From Castellaniella ginsengisoli (GTDB lineage Bacteria; Pseudomonadota; Gammaproteobacteria; Burkholderiales; Burkholderiaceae_B), in NCBI RefSeq assembly GCF_039523235.1, contig NZ_BAAAEX010000006.1: a DNA stretch of 64,000 nucleotides; one strand, given 5' to 3'. Under the pieces are notes generated by a model. The model was given only the letters and a program-made list of their open reading frames with translations. It did no database searches and was not told the origin of the DNA. Below are positions 1 to 9,143 of the stretch, in pieces. How positions within the stretch are numbered: position 1 is the first letter of the stretch; each line of letters starts with the position of its first letter. Both the position numbers and the translations under genes were made by a program.

Positions 1-424
1 GATCCCGCAGGCCGACCACGACCCGCTCGATGCCGGCGGCAATCAAGGCGTCGGCGCACGGCGGCGTGCGGCCTGTGTGGCTGCAGGGTTCCAGCGTGAC
101 GAAAGCCGTGGCGCCGCGCACGTCCACGCCCTGGAGGGCGGCCTCATGCAGGGCCTGGGCCTCGGCGTGGCGCCCGCCCACCTGCTGCGTGCATCCCTCG
201 GCCAGCCAGCGGCCGCCGCGCACCAGCACACAGCCGACGCGCGGATTCGGATTGCTGACGAACAGGGACTGCTCGGCGACCGTCAGGGCGCGCCGCATCC
301 AGCGGTGATCCTCGGTGGACGGGAAAGCGCCGCCGGACTGCGCCTGCGGCGCGCCGGTCACGGAAGAGGCGCCTTCCGCCTTGAGGCGGCCCGACGCCGA
401 AAGAAGGGGATCAGACGGTTTCAT
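1..424 (-). CDS. ribD: Riboflavin biosynthesis deaminase/reductase RibD (N-terminal part, cut by window edge)
   Basis: Only the first 141 codons are inside the window; full RibD proteins are about 370 residues. The visible part is the deaminase domain, which deaminates the pyrimidine intermediate in riboflavin synthesis. Zinc-ligand motifs are clear: HAE in GGRHAEAQAL and the PCSHTGRTPPC pair of cysteines. The ATG at 424 gives an unusually long, Ala/Ser-rich N-terminal tail of about 43 residues before the conserved MRRALTVAE, so the later ATG near 299 is a possible alternative. The ATG at 424 overlaps the nrdR stop by 14 bases, implying translational coupling in a glyA-nrdR-ribD operon. Confidence 0.93.
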   Translation of the reverse strand, partial: MKPSDPLLSASGRLKAEGASSVTGAPQAQSGGAFPSTEDHRWMRRALTVAEQSLFVSNPNPRVGCVLVRGGRWLAEGCTQQVGGRHAEAQALHEAALQGVDVRGATAFVTLEPCSHTGRTPPCADALIAAGIERVVVGLRD

Positions 425-884
425 CGGCATCGTCCGCACGGCGGAATTCGTCGATGGCCTGGACGAACTCGCGAATATCCTCGAAGCTGCGATAGACCGA
501 CGCAAAGCGCACATAGGCCACCGGGTCCAATTGGCGCAATTCCGACATGACCAGCTCGCCGACGCGGTCGGACGGCACCTCGCGCTGGCCGCTGGTCATC
601 AGGCGCTCCTGGATGCGCGCGACGGCGGCGTCCACCGCCGTCGCGCTGACGGGGCGCTTGCGCAGGGCCAGGGACATGCTGCCGTGCAGCTTGGCCGGAT
701 CGAATTCGACCCGGGTTCCGTTGCGCTTGACGATGGCGGGCATCATCAAGTCCACCCGCTCATAGGTCGTGAAGCGGCGCTCACAGGCCGTACAGCGGCG
801 GCGGCGGCGGATCGTGTCGCCTTCCTCGGAAACCCGGGAATCCACGACCTGGGTATCGGCACAACTGCAGAACGGACACTTCAT
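411..884 (-). CDS. nrdR: Transcriptional repressor NrdR
   Basis: 157 residues, the normal length for NrdR, which represses ribonucleotide reductase genes in response to nucleotide (ATP/dATP) binding. The N-terminus has a zinc ribbon with C3, C6, C31 and C34, including an Arg run (residues 26-30) just before C31. An ATP-cone domain follows from about residue 49 (IVKRNGTRVEFDPAKL). It lies 39 bases downstream of glyA and its 3' end overlaps ribD, an arrangement common in beta- and gammaproteobacteria. No NrdR-box target (paired 16-mers upstream of nrd genes) is expected here, and none was seen. Confidence 0.97.
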   Translation of the reverse strand: MKCPFCSCADTQVVDSRVSEEGDTIRRRRRCTACERRFTTYERVDLMMPAIVKRNGTRVEFDPAKLHGSMSLALRKRPVSATAVDAAVARIQERLMTSGQREVPSDRVGELVMSELRQLDPVAYVRFASVYRSFEDIREFVQAIDEFRRADDADETV

Positions 885-923
885 CTGCGCTGCGGGCGCC
901 CTCAGGCGCCCGTTCCGGTTGGG

Positions 924-2168
924 TTAGCGATAGACCGGCAGGCGCGCGGTCAGCTCGTTGACCCGCGCGCGCACCCGGGCGACGTTGTCGGCGTCGTTCG
1001 GATTGTCGAGCACGTCGGCAATCAGATTGCCGGTGAGCTCGGCCTCGGCCTCTTTGAAGCCGCGCGTGGTCATGGCCGGCGTGCCCAGGCGGATGCCGCT
1101 GGTCACGAAGGGCTTTTCGGGATCGTTCGGGATAGCGTTCTTGTTGACGGTGATATGCGCTTCGCCCAGGACGGCCTCGGCCGCCTTGCCGGTGATGCCC
1201 TTGGCGCGCAGATCCACCAGCATCACGTGGCTTTCAGTGCGGCCGGACACGATGCGCAGACCGCGCTTGACCAGGGTGTCGGCCAGCACGCGGGCGTTGG
1301 CGGCCACCTGGGCGGCATAGGCCTTGAATTCGGGCTGCAGGGCTTCGCCGAAGGCCACGGCCTTGGCGGCGATGACGTGCATCAGCGGCCCGCCCTGGAT
1401 GCCCGGGAAGATGGCGGAATTGACGGCTTTCTCGAATTCGGCCTTCATCATGATGACGCCGCCGCGCGGGCCGCGCAGCGACTTGTGCGTGGTCGAGGTG
1501 ACGAAATCGGCGTGCGGCACGGGATTGGGGTAGACGCCGCCGGCCACCAGGCCGGCGTAGTGGGCGATATCCACCATGAACAGGGCGCCGTTGTCATGGG
1601 CGATGCGCGCCATGCGCTCGAAGTCGATGCGCAACGAATAGGCCGAAGCCCCGCCGACGATCATCTTGGGCTTGAGGGTGCGGGCGAGTTCTTCGAGCTT
1701 GTCGTAATCCAGGACTTCATTGGCGTCCAGGCCATAGGAATGGAAGTCGTACAGCTTGCCGGAAGCGTTCACCGGCGAACCGTGGGTGAGGTGGCCGCCT
1801 TCGGCCAGGCTCATGCCCAGCACGGTGTCGCCCGGTTTGAGCATCGCCATGTACACGCCCTGGTTGGCCTGGGAGCCGGAATTCGGCTGCACGTTGGCCG
1901 CCTCCGCGCCGAATATCGCCTTCAAGCGGTCAATGGCCAGTTGTTCGACCACGTCCACGTATTCGCAACCGCCGTAGTAACGCTTGCCGGGATAGCCTTC
2001 GGCGTACTTGTTGGTCAACTGCGTGCCCTGGGCCTGCATGACGGCGGGGCTGGCATAGTTTTCCGAGGCGATCAGCTCAATGTGCTGCTCCTGGCGGGTG
2101 TTTTCCTGCTGGATGGCGGCCCAGATATCCGGGTCGGCCTGGTCGAGAGTACGGGAACGGTCAAACAT
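924..2168 (-). CDS. glyA: Serine hydroxymethyltransferase
   Basis: 414 residues, full length. It interconverts serine and glycine with tetrahydrofolate, supplying one-carbon units. The PLP-binding lysine lies in STTHKSLRGPRGG at about residue 228, and the N-terminus MFDRSRTLDQADPDIWAAI and the substrate-site segment SENYASPAVMQAQG are typical. It is the first gene of a probable glyA-nrdR-ribD transcript. The 84 bases upstream, before the PEBP gene, contain no clear terminator, so read-through from upstream is possible. Confidence 0.98.
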   Translation of the reverse strand: MFDRSRTLDQADPDIWAAIQQENTRQEQHIELIASENYASPAVMQAQGTQLTNKYAEGYPGKRYYGGCEYVDVVEQLAIDRLKAIFGAEAANVQPNSGSQANQGVYMAMLKPGDTVLGMSLAEGGHLTHGSPVNASGKLYDFHSYGLDANEVLDYDKLEELARTLKPKMIVGGASAYSLRIDFERMARIAHDNGALFMVDIAHYAGLVAGGVYPNPVPHADFVTSTTHKSLRGPRGGVIMMKAEFEKAVNSAIFPGIQGGPLMHVIAAKAVAFGEALQPEFKAYAAQVAANARVLADTLVKRGLRIVSGRTESHVMLVDLRAKGITGKAAEAVLGEAHITVNKNAIPNDPEKPFVTSGIRLGTPAMTTRGFKEAEAELTGNLIADVLDNPNDADNVARVRARVNELTARLPVYR

Positions 2169-2252
2169 GGGGTGATGGTCCTGAGGGCAGTGGAGTCGAT
2201 GGGGTGAAAGAAATCCGGGTCATTCTAGCGCGAACCCCCGCGCGCCCTCTCT

Positions 2253-2885
2253 TCAGAGGGCGTGCAGGCGGGGATTCAGGGTATAGGTGCCGGTGAGGGA
2301 CGCCTGGGCCAGGACGCGTCCCCGCATGGCCTCGAGCGCCTGGGCGCCTGTGAAGCGCCCGGACACGCCCAGCTCGGCCACGTCCAGCGCATAGACCGTG
2401 AAGACGTAGCGGTGGATGCGCGCGTCGTTCCAGGGCGGGCAAGGGCCGTCGTAGCCAAAGTAGTCGCCGCTCATGTCGCGGTCGGCGGCGAACCAGCCCG
2501 TATAGTCGTTCAGCCCCTGGCGCGTACCGTCCAGCGCCAGCGGGCCCGCCTTGCCGCGCGGCGTGATGTCGTTGGAATAATCACCCTCGGCGATGGCGCG
2601 CGCGTCGGGCGCCACATCCACCAGCACCCAATGAAAGAAATCGGTGCGCGGAAGGTCGGCGGGAATCTCGCGGCCTTCCTGGTTGACGTCGTCGGGCCGC
2701 GTCGGCACATCCGGATCGACGCACAGGATCGCGAAGGACCGCGTGCCTTCGGGCACGTTCGTCCAGGCCAGGTGGGGATTCCGGTTGCCGGCCAGGGCAA
2801 CGTGGGTCTGCGGATCGATCCGCGCGAAGGCATTGCGTTCTGGAATGACCCCCTGGTCGGGGAAAGACTCGCTGTGCAGTTTCAT
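2253..2885 (-). CDS. YbhB/YbcL family (PEBP, Raf-kinase-inhibitor-like) protein
   Basis: 210 residues with the phosphatidylethanolamine-binding fold signatures: a DPDVPTRPDD segment near residue 57, FFHWVLVDV near 83, and YDGPCPPWNDARIHRYVF near 145. Bacterial members are small soluble proteins whose ligand and role are generally unknown. This one is longer than E. coli YbhB (about 158 residues) and has an insertion around residues 60-80 (DDVNQEGREIPADLPR). No signal peptide is visible, so it is probably cytoplasmic. It lies 25 bases downstream of tyrS on the same strand. The family assignment is firm; the function is not. Confidence 0.9.
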   Translation of the reverse strand: MKLHSESFPDQGVIPERNAFARIDPQTHVALAGNRNPHLAWTNVPEGTRSFAILCVDPDVPTRPDDVNQEGREIPADLPRTDFFHWVLVDVAPDARAIAEGDYSNDITPRGKAGPLALDGTRQGLNDYTGWFAADRDMSGDYFGYDGPCPPWNDARIHRYVFTVYALDVAELGVSGRFTGAQALEAMRGRVLAQASLTGTYTLNPRLHAL

Positions 2886-2910
2886 GAGGGCCTCCGTGGG
2901 GGCTTTTGGC

Positions 2911-4137
2911 TCAGGTCAGCGTGACCCGGGCGAACTTGCGCTTGCCGACCTGCATGACGTAGGTGCCGGCCGGCAGCAGCAGGGATTTGTCTTCGACGCG
3001 GTCGCCGCCGATGCGCACACCGCCTTGCTCGATATTGCGCTGGGCCTCGGATGCCGAGGCCGCCAGCCCCGATTCGCGCAGAACCTTGAGAATGCCCATG
3101 GGCGCGGCCCCGACGGTGACCTCGGGCATCTCTTCGGGAATCGCGCCGTCGCGGAAGCGGGCGTTGAACTGCCCGAGCGCGCGCGCGCCGGCCCCGGCGC
3201 CGTGGAACCGGTCGACGATTTCGCTGGCCAGCAGCACCTTGGCGTCACGCGGATTGCGGCCGGCCGAGATTTCCGCCTGCAAGGCGCCGATGGCCTCGAT
3301 CGAGCGGAAGGACAGCAGCTCGAAATAACGCCACATCAAGGTGTCGGAAATGGACATCAGCTTGCCGAACATGGAGTCCGGCGCTTCGGTGATGCCGATG
3401 TAGTTGCCCTTGGACTTGGACATTTTCTCGACGCCGTCCGTGCCTTCGAGCAACGGCATCGTCAACACGCATTGGGGCTCCTGGCCGTATTCCTTCTGCA
3501 GCTCGCGGCCCACCAGGAGATTGAATTTCTGGTCGGTGCCGCCGAGTTCGAGATCCGCCTTCAGGGCGACGGAATCGTAGCCCTGCAGCAGCGGGTACAG
3601 GAATTCGTGCACGGAAATCGGCACGCCGCCCTTGAAACGCCGGGTGAAGTCGTCGCGCTCCATCATGCGCGCGACGGTATAGCGCGACGCCAACTGGATC
3701 AAGCCCCGCGTCCCCAGCGGATCGCACCATTCGGAGTTGTAGCGGATTTCCGTGCGGTCGGGGTCCAGCACCAGGCTGGCCTGGGCATAGTAGGTCTTGG
3801 CGTTTTCGCGGATCTGTTCGGGCGTGAGCGGCGGGCGGGTGGCGTTGCGGCCGCTGGGATCGCCGATCTGGGCGGTGAAATCGCCGATCAGAAAGATCAC
3901 GGTATGCCCGAGATCCTGCAACTGGCGCATTTTATTCAGCACCACCGTGTGGCCCAGATGGATGTCGGGCGCGGTGGGATCCAGACCGAGCTTGATGCGC
4001 AAAGGCGTGCCGGTGGCGCGGCTGCGGGCGAGCTTGGTGGCGAATTCGGAGACGACGAGCAATTCGTCGCAACCCCGCTGGGCCACGCGCAGATCTTCGG
4101 CGATCCGCGGGTCGACGGGGTCGGAGGGGGACGACAT
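2911..4137 (-). CDS. tyrS: Tyrosyl-tRNA synthetase
   Basis: 408 residues from the ATG at 4137. The reading frame stays open 32 codons further upstream, but that stretch lacks family similarity. Class I motifs are present: HLGHTVVLNKM (HIGH-type) near residue 55 and KMSKSKGNYIG near 240, which marks the TyrZ-like KMSKS branch rather than KFGKT. The C-terminal 60 residues form an S4-like RNA-binding domain (SEAQRNIEQGGVRIGGDRV). It faces the divergent M23 peptidase gene across a 193-bp gap that must hold both promoters; the tyrS side has an unusually A/T-rich leader just before the start. Confidence 0.97.
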   Translation of the reverse strand: MSSPSDPVDPRIAEDLRVAQRGCDELLVVSEFATKLARSRATGTPLRIKLGLDPTAPDIHLGHTVVLNKMRQLQDLGHTVIFLIGDFTAQIGDPSGRNATRPPLTPEQIRENAKTYYAQASLVLDPDRTEIRYNSEWCDPLGTRGLIQLASRYTVARMMERDDFTRRFKGGVPISVHEFLYPLLQGYDSVALKADLELGGTDQKFNLLVGRELQKEYGQEPQCVLTMPLLEGTDGVEKMSKSKGNYIGITEAPDSMFGKLMSISDTLMWRYFELLSFRSIEAIGALQAEISAGRNPRDAKVLLASEIVDRFHGAGAGARALGQFNARFRDGAIPEEMPEVTVGAAPMGILKVLRESGLAASASEAQRNIEQGGVRIGGDRVEDKSLLLPAGTYVMQVGKRKFARVTLT

Positions 4138-4330
4138 GATAGACGCTTTTACCAGAAAAAAATGAAAAACCGCTCGAAAAAACAGCAAGTATGCGCTAGC
4201 ATAACGTGCCATCGCAGCTTCTGTACAACACAATTCGACGCCGGTCCGGGCGGCAGGGATCTCATGTTAGCAGACCCCCCGCTTCCGCCCGGGATGCGCG
4301 CAGCCTGAATCCACCACACCGATCCCGCCC

Positions 4331-5665
4331 ATGACGCCCGAGGCCACCCAGCCGCAATACCGCCGACACATCACCCGCAGTCTGTTGTTTGCCGCCGGCG
4401 GCCTTTTCCTGACCGCGGCCGCTCTGGCCGTCGTCCAGCCGTCCGCCCCCCCCGAACCTGTCTTCCAGGCCCGCCAGACGCTCGACCTGCCGCCTCTGGA
4501 CACCCAGGCCGGCCATCACGACGAAGCCCCCTATATTGCCTCGACCCGGATCCGCCGCGGCGATACGGTGGCCGAGCTGCTGAACCGTCTGGGCGTGAAA
4601 GAAAACGGTTTGCTGGCCTTCCTGACGCACGACGAGCGCGCGCGATCCATCTACAAGCTCTACCCGGGCCGCTCCGTGCAGGCCGCCCTGGACGACCAGG
4701 GCCGGATGGTCTGGCTGCGCTACGCCCACACGCCGGGCGCTTCCGTGAAATCCGGCATCGAGTCCGCCTGGCTCGAGGTCCGCCCCGAAGGCAAGGGGTA
4801 CACCGCCCAGGAGCGCACCGTCGCCGCCATCCAGGAAACCCGGATCGCCGAGGGCGAGATCACCAGCTCCCTGTTCGGCGCCGCCGACGAGGCGCAGATT
4901 CCCGATGCCATCACGATGGAAATGGTGGACATCCTGGGCAGCCGCGTCGACTTCCTGAAAGATCTGCGCAAAGGCGACCGCTTCCGCATCGTCTACGACG
5001 CCTACATGCACGATGGCGAGGAAGTCGGCACCGGCCGCATCCGCGCCCTCGAATTCATCAACCGGGGCAAGACCTACAGCGCCGTCTGGTTCCAGCGCGG
5101 CAAAGAGCCGGGCGGATATTACGACTTCTCGGGCGCCAGCCTGAAGGGCGCCTTCCTGCGCACCGCGATCAAGTTCACCCGCATCAGCTCGCGCTTCGGC
5201 ATGCGCAAGCACCCGATCCACAACAAATGGATCGGCCACAAGGGCGTGGACTACGCCGCGCCCTCCGGCACGCCGATCCACGCGACGGCCGACGGCACGG
5301 TCGAGTTCATCGGCCGCCAGAACGGCTACGGCAACGTCATCATCCTGAAGAACTTCGGCAAATATTCCACGCTGTACGCCCACCAGAGCCGCTTCGCCAA
5401 AGGCCTGAAAAAGGGCGATCGCGTCCAGCAGGGACAACTGATCGGCTACGTGGGCGCCACCGGATGGGCGACCGGCCCGCACTTGCACTACGAATTCCGC
5501 ATCGGCAAGAAGCCGGTGGACCCGCTGTCCGTCGATCTGCCGGTGGCGCGCACGCTCGAGGCCGCCGACCGAAAAGCCTTCCAGGCCGTGGTGGCGCGCT
5601 ACCAGCCGCAGATCGAACTGATGGCACGGCTGCAGGACAGCCGCATCCAGCTCGCCCAGCGATAA
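4331..5665 (+). CDS. M23-family murein DD-endopeptidase (OapA/LysM-like domain)
   Basis: 444 residues. A membrane anchor or uncleaved signal occupies residues 14-36 (ITRSLLFAAGGLFLTAAAL), followed by an OapA/LysM-like domain (about 65-160) that binds glycan, and then a LytM/M23 catalytic domain. Zinc ligands are visible: HKGVD at about 303-307 and HLHYEF at about 384. This architecture resembles MepM/YebA, which cut peptide crosslinks to allow wall growth. The anmK gene starts 13 bases after its stop, so the two are probably co-transcribed, joining murein cleavage with recycling. Divergence from tyrS is common in betaproteobacteria. Confidence 0.94.
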   Translation: MTPEATQPQYRRHITRSLLFAAGGLFLTAAALAVVQPSAPPEPVFQARQTLDLPPLDTQAGHHDEAPYIASTRIRRGDTVAELLNRLGVKENGLLAFLTHDERARSIYKLYPGRSVQAALDDQGRMVWLRYAHTPGASVKSGIESAWLEVRPEGKGYTAQERTVAAIQETRIAEGEITSSLFGAADEAQIPDAITMEMVDILGSRVDFLKDLRKGDRFRIVYDAYMHDGEEVGTGRIRALEFINRGKTYSAVWFQRGKEPGGYYDFSGASLKGAFLRTAIKFTRISSRFGMRKHPIHNKWIGHKGVDYAAPSGTPIHATADGTVEFIGRQNGYGNVIILKNFGKYSTLYAHQSRFAKGLKKGDRVQQGQLIGYVGATGWATGPHLHYEFRIGKKPVDPLSVDLPVARTLEAADRKAFQAVVARYQPQIELMARLQDSRIQLAQR

Positions 5666-5678
5666 GGCGCGCCGCCGC

Positions 5679-6788
5679 ATGCCCCCCGCCCAGGCGGTCG
5701 AGCCGTACATCGGCCTGATGTCGGGCACCAGCACGGACGGCGTGGACGGGGTGCTGGCGGACCTGGCCGGCGGCGCGATCCGCACGCTGGCGAGCGCCAG
5801 CCTGGCGTTGCCCGCCGACCTGCGCCGCGAACTGCTGGCGCTGAACACGCCCGGCCCCGACGAGCTCGCCCGCGCCGCGCGCGCCGCCAATGCACTGGCG
5901 GACTGCTACGCGGGCGTCGTCCACGCACTGCTGGCGCAAGCCGGCCTGCCGGCCGGCCGCATCCGCGCCATCGGCGCCCACGGACAGACCGTGCGCCACG
6001 CGCCCGAGTCGGGCTATACCCTGCAAATCAACGCGCCGGCACGGCTCGCGGAGCGCACGCGCATCGCCGTGGTAGCCGATTTCCGCAGCCGTGACGTGGC
6101 GGCCGGGGGGCAGGGCGCCCCGCTGGTTCCCGCCTTTCATGCCGCGTGCTTCGGATGCGGCGCAGGCCGTGCCGTGCTGAATCTGGGCGGGATCGCCAAC
6201 CTGACCGTGCTGGAAGACCCGGTGCGCGGTTTCGATACCGGCCCGGCCAATATGCTGATGGATGCCTGGATCCGGCGCCACCAGGGCCGGCCCTATGATG
6301 ACCAGGGCGCCTGGGCGGCGCAGGGCCGGCCCCACGAAGGGCTGCTGGCCGCGCTGCGGGCCGAGCCCTGGTTCGACGCGCCGCCGCCGAAATCGACCGG
6401 GCGCGACCTGTTCAGCCTGGCTTGGCTGGACGACCGGCTGGCCGCCTTGCCCTCCCGTGAGCGGCCGGGGCCCGCCGATGTCCAGGCCACCCTGCTGCGT
6501 CTGTCTGTGGATACGATCCTCGATGCCGTACGGCGGCATGCCCCGGCCGTGCGGGAAATTCTGGCCTGCGGCGGCGGCGTGCGGAATCCGGTGTTTATGG
6601 CTGCGCTGGAACAGGCCTTGCCCTGCCGTCTGGCGACCACGGAAACCTGCGGCGTCCCTGCCCAGGACGTCGAGGCGCTGGCTTTTGCCTGGCTGGCGCA
6701 GGCGCACCTCCAGGGCCGCCCCGCCTGCCTGCCCGCCGTGACGGGCGCGCGGCACCCGACCATCGCGGGCTGCCTGTATCCGGCCTGA
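5679..6788 (+). CDS. anmK: Anhydro-N-acetylmuramic acid kinase
   Basis: 369 residues, the family length. It phosphorylates and hydrolyses 1,6-anhydro-MurNAc, a step of cell-wall recycling. The N-terminal signature is YIGLMSGTSTDGVDGVLADL. Other ASKHA-fold segments are AIGAHGQTVRHAP, LNLGGIANLTVL, GFDTGPANMLMDAW and ILACGGGVRNPVFM. It follows the M23 endopeptidase by 13 bases in the same direction. It converges on erpA with only 9 bases between the two stop codons and no obvious terminator hairpin. Confidence 0.97.
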   Translation: MPPAQAVEPYIGLMSGTSTDGVDGVLADLAGGAIRTLASASLALPADLRRELLALNTPGPDELARAARAANALADCYAGVVHALLAQAGLPAGRIRAIGAHGQTVRHAPESGYTLQINAPARLAERTRIAVVADFRSRDVAAGGQGAPLVPAFHAACFGCGAGRAVLNLGGIANLTVLEDPVRGFDTGPANMLMDAWIRRHQGRPYDDQGAWAAQGRPHEGLLAALRAEPWFDAPPPKSTGRDLFSLAWLDDRLAALPSRERPGPADVQATLLRLSVDTILDAVRRHAPAVREILACGGGVRNPVFMAALEQALPCRLATTETCGVPAQDVEALAFAWLAQAHLQGRPACLPAVTGARHPTIAGCLYPA

Positions 6789-6797
6789 CCGGCCGCG

Positions 6798-7166
6798 TCA
6801 GGGCGCGAACGAAGAGCCGCAGCCGCAGGTGGTATTGGCGTTGGGGTTGCGAATGACGAACTGCGAGCCTTCCAGATCGTCCTTGTAGTCGATCTCGGCG
6901 CCGACCAGATACTGGAAGCTCATGGGGTCCACCAACAGTTGAACGCCGTCGCGCTCGATGGTGGTGTCGTCTTCGGCCACGTCTTCGTCGAAGGTAAAGC
7001 CGTACTGGAAACCCGAGCAGCCGCCCCCCTGCACGAAAACCCGCAATTTGAGGCCGGGGTTGTTTTCCTCGACCAGCAATTCGCGGACCTTGGCGGCGGC
7101 GGCATCGGTGAAGATGAGCGGGCTGGGCGGAACGTCGAGATCCGCGTGTTCGATGGTGGTGCTCAA
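6798..7166 (-). CDS. erpA: Iron-sulfur cluster insertion protein ErpA
   Basis: 122 residues of the A-type Fe-S carrier family. The three conserved cysteines are seen in GGGCSGFQYG and at the C-terminus in TTCGCGSSF. ErpA delivers [Fe-S] clusters to apo-enzymes such as those of isoprenoid synthesis. The start is a TTG at 7166-7164, whose last bases overlap the TGA of the upstream gene (TTGA). A good ribosome site, AGGAG, lies 7 bases before it, supporting TTG over a later codon. It is the last gene of an argC-DUF6776-erpA cluster. Confidence 0.96.
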   Translation of the reverse strand: MSTTIEHADLDVPPSPLIFTDAAAAKVRELLVEENNPGLKLRVFVQGGGCSGFQYGFTFDEDVAEDDTTIERDGVQLLVDPMSFQYLVGAEIDYKDDLEGSQFVIRNPNANTTCGCGSSFAP

Positions 7167-7909
7167 GGCAAGACTCCTGCGCGTTCTGGAACCACGCGAT
7201 TCAAATCGGCGTCCTGGGAGGCCCGGACCGTATCGCCTTCGAGGATTTCGAGGCGGACCGACTGGATCGAAAGATCCGGCACCCGTTGCAGGACACCCTG
7301 GCTGCGCTGGAACTGATCAAAGACCAGCGTCAGCGGATCCGCCCCCGGGGCGGACGCGGCGGCCTCGCCTGCGGCAGGGGCCACCGGCGGGCTCAATTCG
7401 ATTTTAACGGCTTTCCCTGCGGAACGGCCATTCGCCACGAACCGCATGCGGCCTTTGAAGGGTTCAGCCAGGGGGGCGGCATTGCGCGTCAACAGCACCC
7501 GGTAGCGCAGAAACTCGCCATCGACCTGGAGATCGAAGGCGCGCACCGCCACCGCGCCCGCCGGCCCCGGCGGGATCAGTTGTTCGTAGAAGGCCAGTTG
7601 ATCGCGGGTACGACCCAGTTCCTGCTGCAATTCGGCGTTCTTGTCCTGAAGCACGCGCTGCGTGCCCGCCTGGACCTGCGCCTCGCTGCGCAAAGCGGCC
7701 AGCTCGGCCTGGATGCGATCCAGATCCGCCTGCAGGGATTCGGCCCGGGCCTGCTGCTTCCGGAGTTCGGCGTGCTCGCCCGAATGCATGCCGAAATGCA
7801 TGGCGAGCGCCCCGGCGGCGAACACAACCGCCAGCAGCATGAGCCGGGACAGGCTGCGCACCACCCAGCGGCTGAAGCCGCCGCCGTGCGCGGGGGCGTT
7901 TTGCGTCAT
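7163..7909 (-). CDS. DUF6776-like membrane-anchored coiled-coil protein
   Basis: 248 residues. A single transmembrane segment sits at about residues 22-42 (LMLLAVVFAAGALAMHFGM) after a short cytoplasmic N-terminus. A strong coiled coil follows at about 50-108 (heptad-rich, Leu/Gln/Glu/Ala), and then a globular domain from about 115 (GPAGAVAVRAFDLQVDG). The function is unknown. Similar proteins are, to my knowledge, found next to argC and erpA in Bordetella relatives. Its stop overlaps the erpA TTG start and it begins 12 bases after argC, so the three genes look like one operon. Confidence 0.85.
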   Translation of the reverse strand: MTQNAPAHGGGFSRWVVRSLSRLMLLAVVFAAGALAMHFGMHSGEHAELRKQQARAESLQADLDRIQAELAALRSEAQVQAGTQRVLQDKNAELQQELGRTRDQLAFYEQLIPPGPAGAVAVRAFDLQVDGEFLRYRVLLTRNAAPLAEPFKGRMRFVANGRSAGKAVKIELSPPVAPAAGEAAASAPGADPLTLVFDQFQRSQGVLQRVPDLSIQSVRLEILEGDTVRASQDADLNRVVPERAGVLP

Positions 7910-7921
7910 GCGCGCCTCTCG

Positions 7922-8986
7922 TCAGGGAAGGACCGCCACCTGCTGCAGCCCGGTGGTTTCCGGCAGGCCGAACATCAGGTTCATGTTTTGCACAGCCTGA
8001 CCCGCCGCACCCTTGACGAGGTTGTCCTGGACGACCAGCACCACCAGGGTATCGCCGCCGGCCGGCCGGTGCACCGCGATGCGCAGCATGTTCGAGGCGC
8101 GCACCGAGCGCGTCTGCGGCAGGCTGCCCGCCGGCATGACATCGACGAAAGGCTCGTCGGCGTAGCGCTTTTCGTACAGCGCCTGGAAATCGGTGTCCAG
8201 GGCCTCCGGCAGAATGCGCAGGTACAAGGTGGAGAACATGCCCCGGATCATGGGAACCAGATGAGGCACGAAGGTCAACCCCACCGGGGCACCCGCAATG
8301 CGCGCGAGGCACTCGGAGATTTCCGGATGATGGCGGTGCCCGGCCACGCCATAGGCCGCGAAGTTGTCGGCGGCTTCGGAGAACAGGGAGCCGACCTGGG
8401 CCTTGCGCCCTGCCCCCGACACCCCGGATTTCGAGTCGGCGATGACGTGCGACGTATCGATCAGGGGCCGCCCGGCCTGCAGCACAGGAGCGAGGCCCAG
8501 CAGGACCGTCGTCGGATAGCAGCCGGGATTGCCGACGACGCGCGCCTGGCGGATCCGGTCTCGATCCAGTTCGGGCAAGCCATAGACAGCCTCTTTGAGC
8601 ACGTCGGGGCTGCTGTGCGGCATCTTGTACCACTGTTGAAAGGTATCGACGTCCTGCAGGCGGAAATCGGCCGCCAGATCGATCACGCGCACGTCGTGCT
8701 CCAGCAGGCCGCGCGCCTGTTCCATGGCCACGCCGTGCGGTGTGGCGAAGAACACCACGTCGCACTGGTCGAGCGCGGCTTCCTCCGGCGTCCGGAAGCA
8801 CAGGTCGACATGGCCGCGCAGGTTGGGGTACATATCGGCCACCGGCATCCCGGATTCCTTGCGCGAGGTGATGGCCTGCAGCCGCACGTCCGGATGCTGC
8901 GACAACAGGCGCAGCAACTCCACGCCCGTGTAGCCGGTCCCGCCGACGATGCCGGCCTTGATGGAGGGGGTGGTATTCGTGCTCAT
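7922..8986 (-). CDS. argC: N-acetyl-gamma-glutamyl-phosphate reductase
   Basis: 354 residues. It reduces N-acetylglutamyl phosphate to the semialdehyde in arginine synthesis, using NADPH. The N-terminal nucleotide-binding loop is GIVGGTGYTGVELLRLL and the catalytic cysteine is in VVGNPGCYPTTVLLGLAP at about residue 155. The length matches the type-1 (longer) ArgC. A terminator at 9082-9112 separates it from rpsI, so it is probably driven by its own promoter in the 8987-9081 gap. Another arginine gene, argJ, lies elsewhere in the window. Confidence 0.97.
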   Translation of the reverse strand: MSTNTTPSIKAGIVGGTGYTGVELLRLLSQHPDVRLQAITSRKESGMPVADMYPNLRGHVDLCFRTPEEAALDQCDVVFFATPHGVAMEQARGLLEHDVRVIDLAADFRLQDVDTFQQWYKMPHSSPDVLKEAVYGLPELDRDRIRQARVVGNPGCYPTTVLLGLAPVLQAGRPLIDTSHVIADSKSGVSGAGRKAQVGSLFSEAADNFAAYGVAGHRHHPEISECLARIAGAPVGLTFVPHLVPMIRGMFSTLYLRILPEALDTDFQALYEKRYADEPFVDVMPAGSLPQTRSVRASNMLRIAVHRPAGGDTLVVLVVQDNLVKGAAGQAVQNMNLMFGLPETTGLQQVAVLP

Positions 8987-9081
8987 GCGATGGAATCCTG
9001 TCTGAAGAACGGTTGCCTGCCGGGAAAGCGGGCTGGGGGTTTCCCCACCCCAAGATTATGGCATGCGCGGCGTCGACAAAG

Positions 9082-9112
9082 AAAAACGCCACCCGGGCAG
9101 GGCGGCGTTTTT
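9082..9112 (-). terminator. Terminator after rpsI
   Basis: A perfect 9-bp inverted repeat (AAAAACGCC at 9082-9090 and GGCGTTTTT at 9104-9112) encloses a 13-base GC-rich loop. Read on the minus strand it is a stem followed by a T tract, 32 bases after the rpsI stop. The A tract on the other side would let it work in both directions. Confidence 0.8.
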
Positions 9113-9143
9113 CGCATCGGGCGGGTACTGCCCGAACGCAGGA

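Noticed and set aside
315..2207. A 630-codon plus-strand frame over nrdR and glyA
   Set aside because: Shadow of glyA/nrdR; low-complexity composition and no domain.
4138..4330. Clear promoters between tyrS and the M23 gene
   Set aside because: Only weak -10/-35 matches with poor spacing were found, so none is called.
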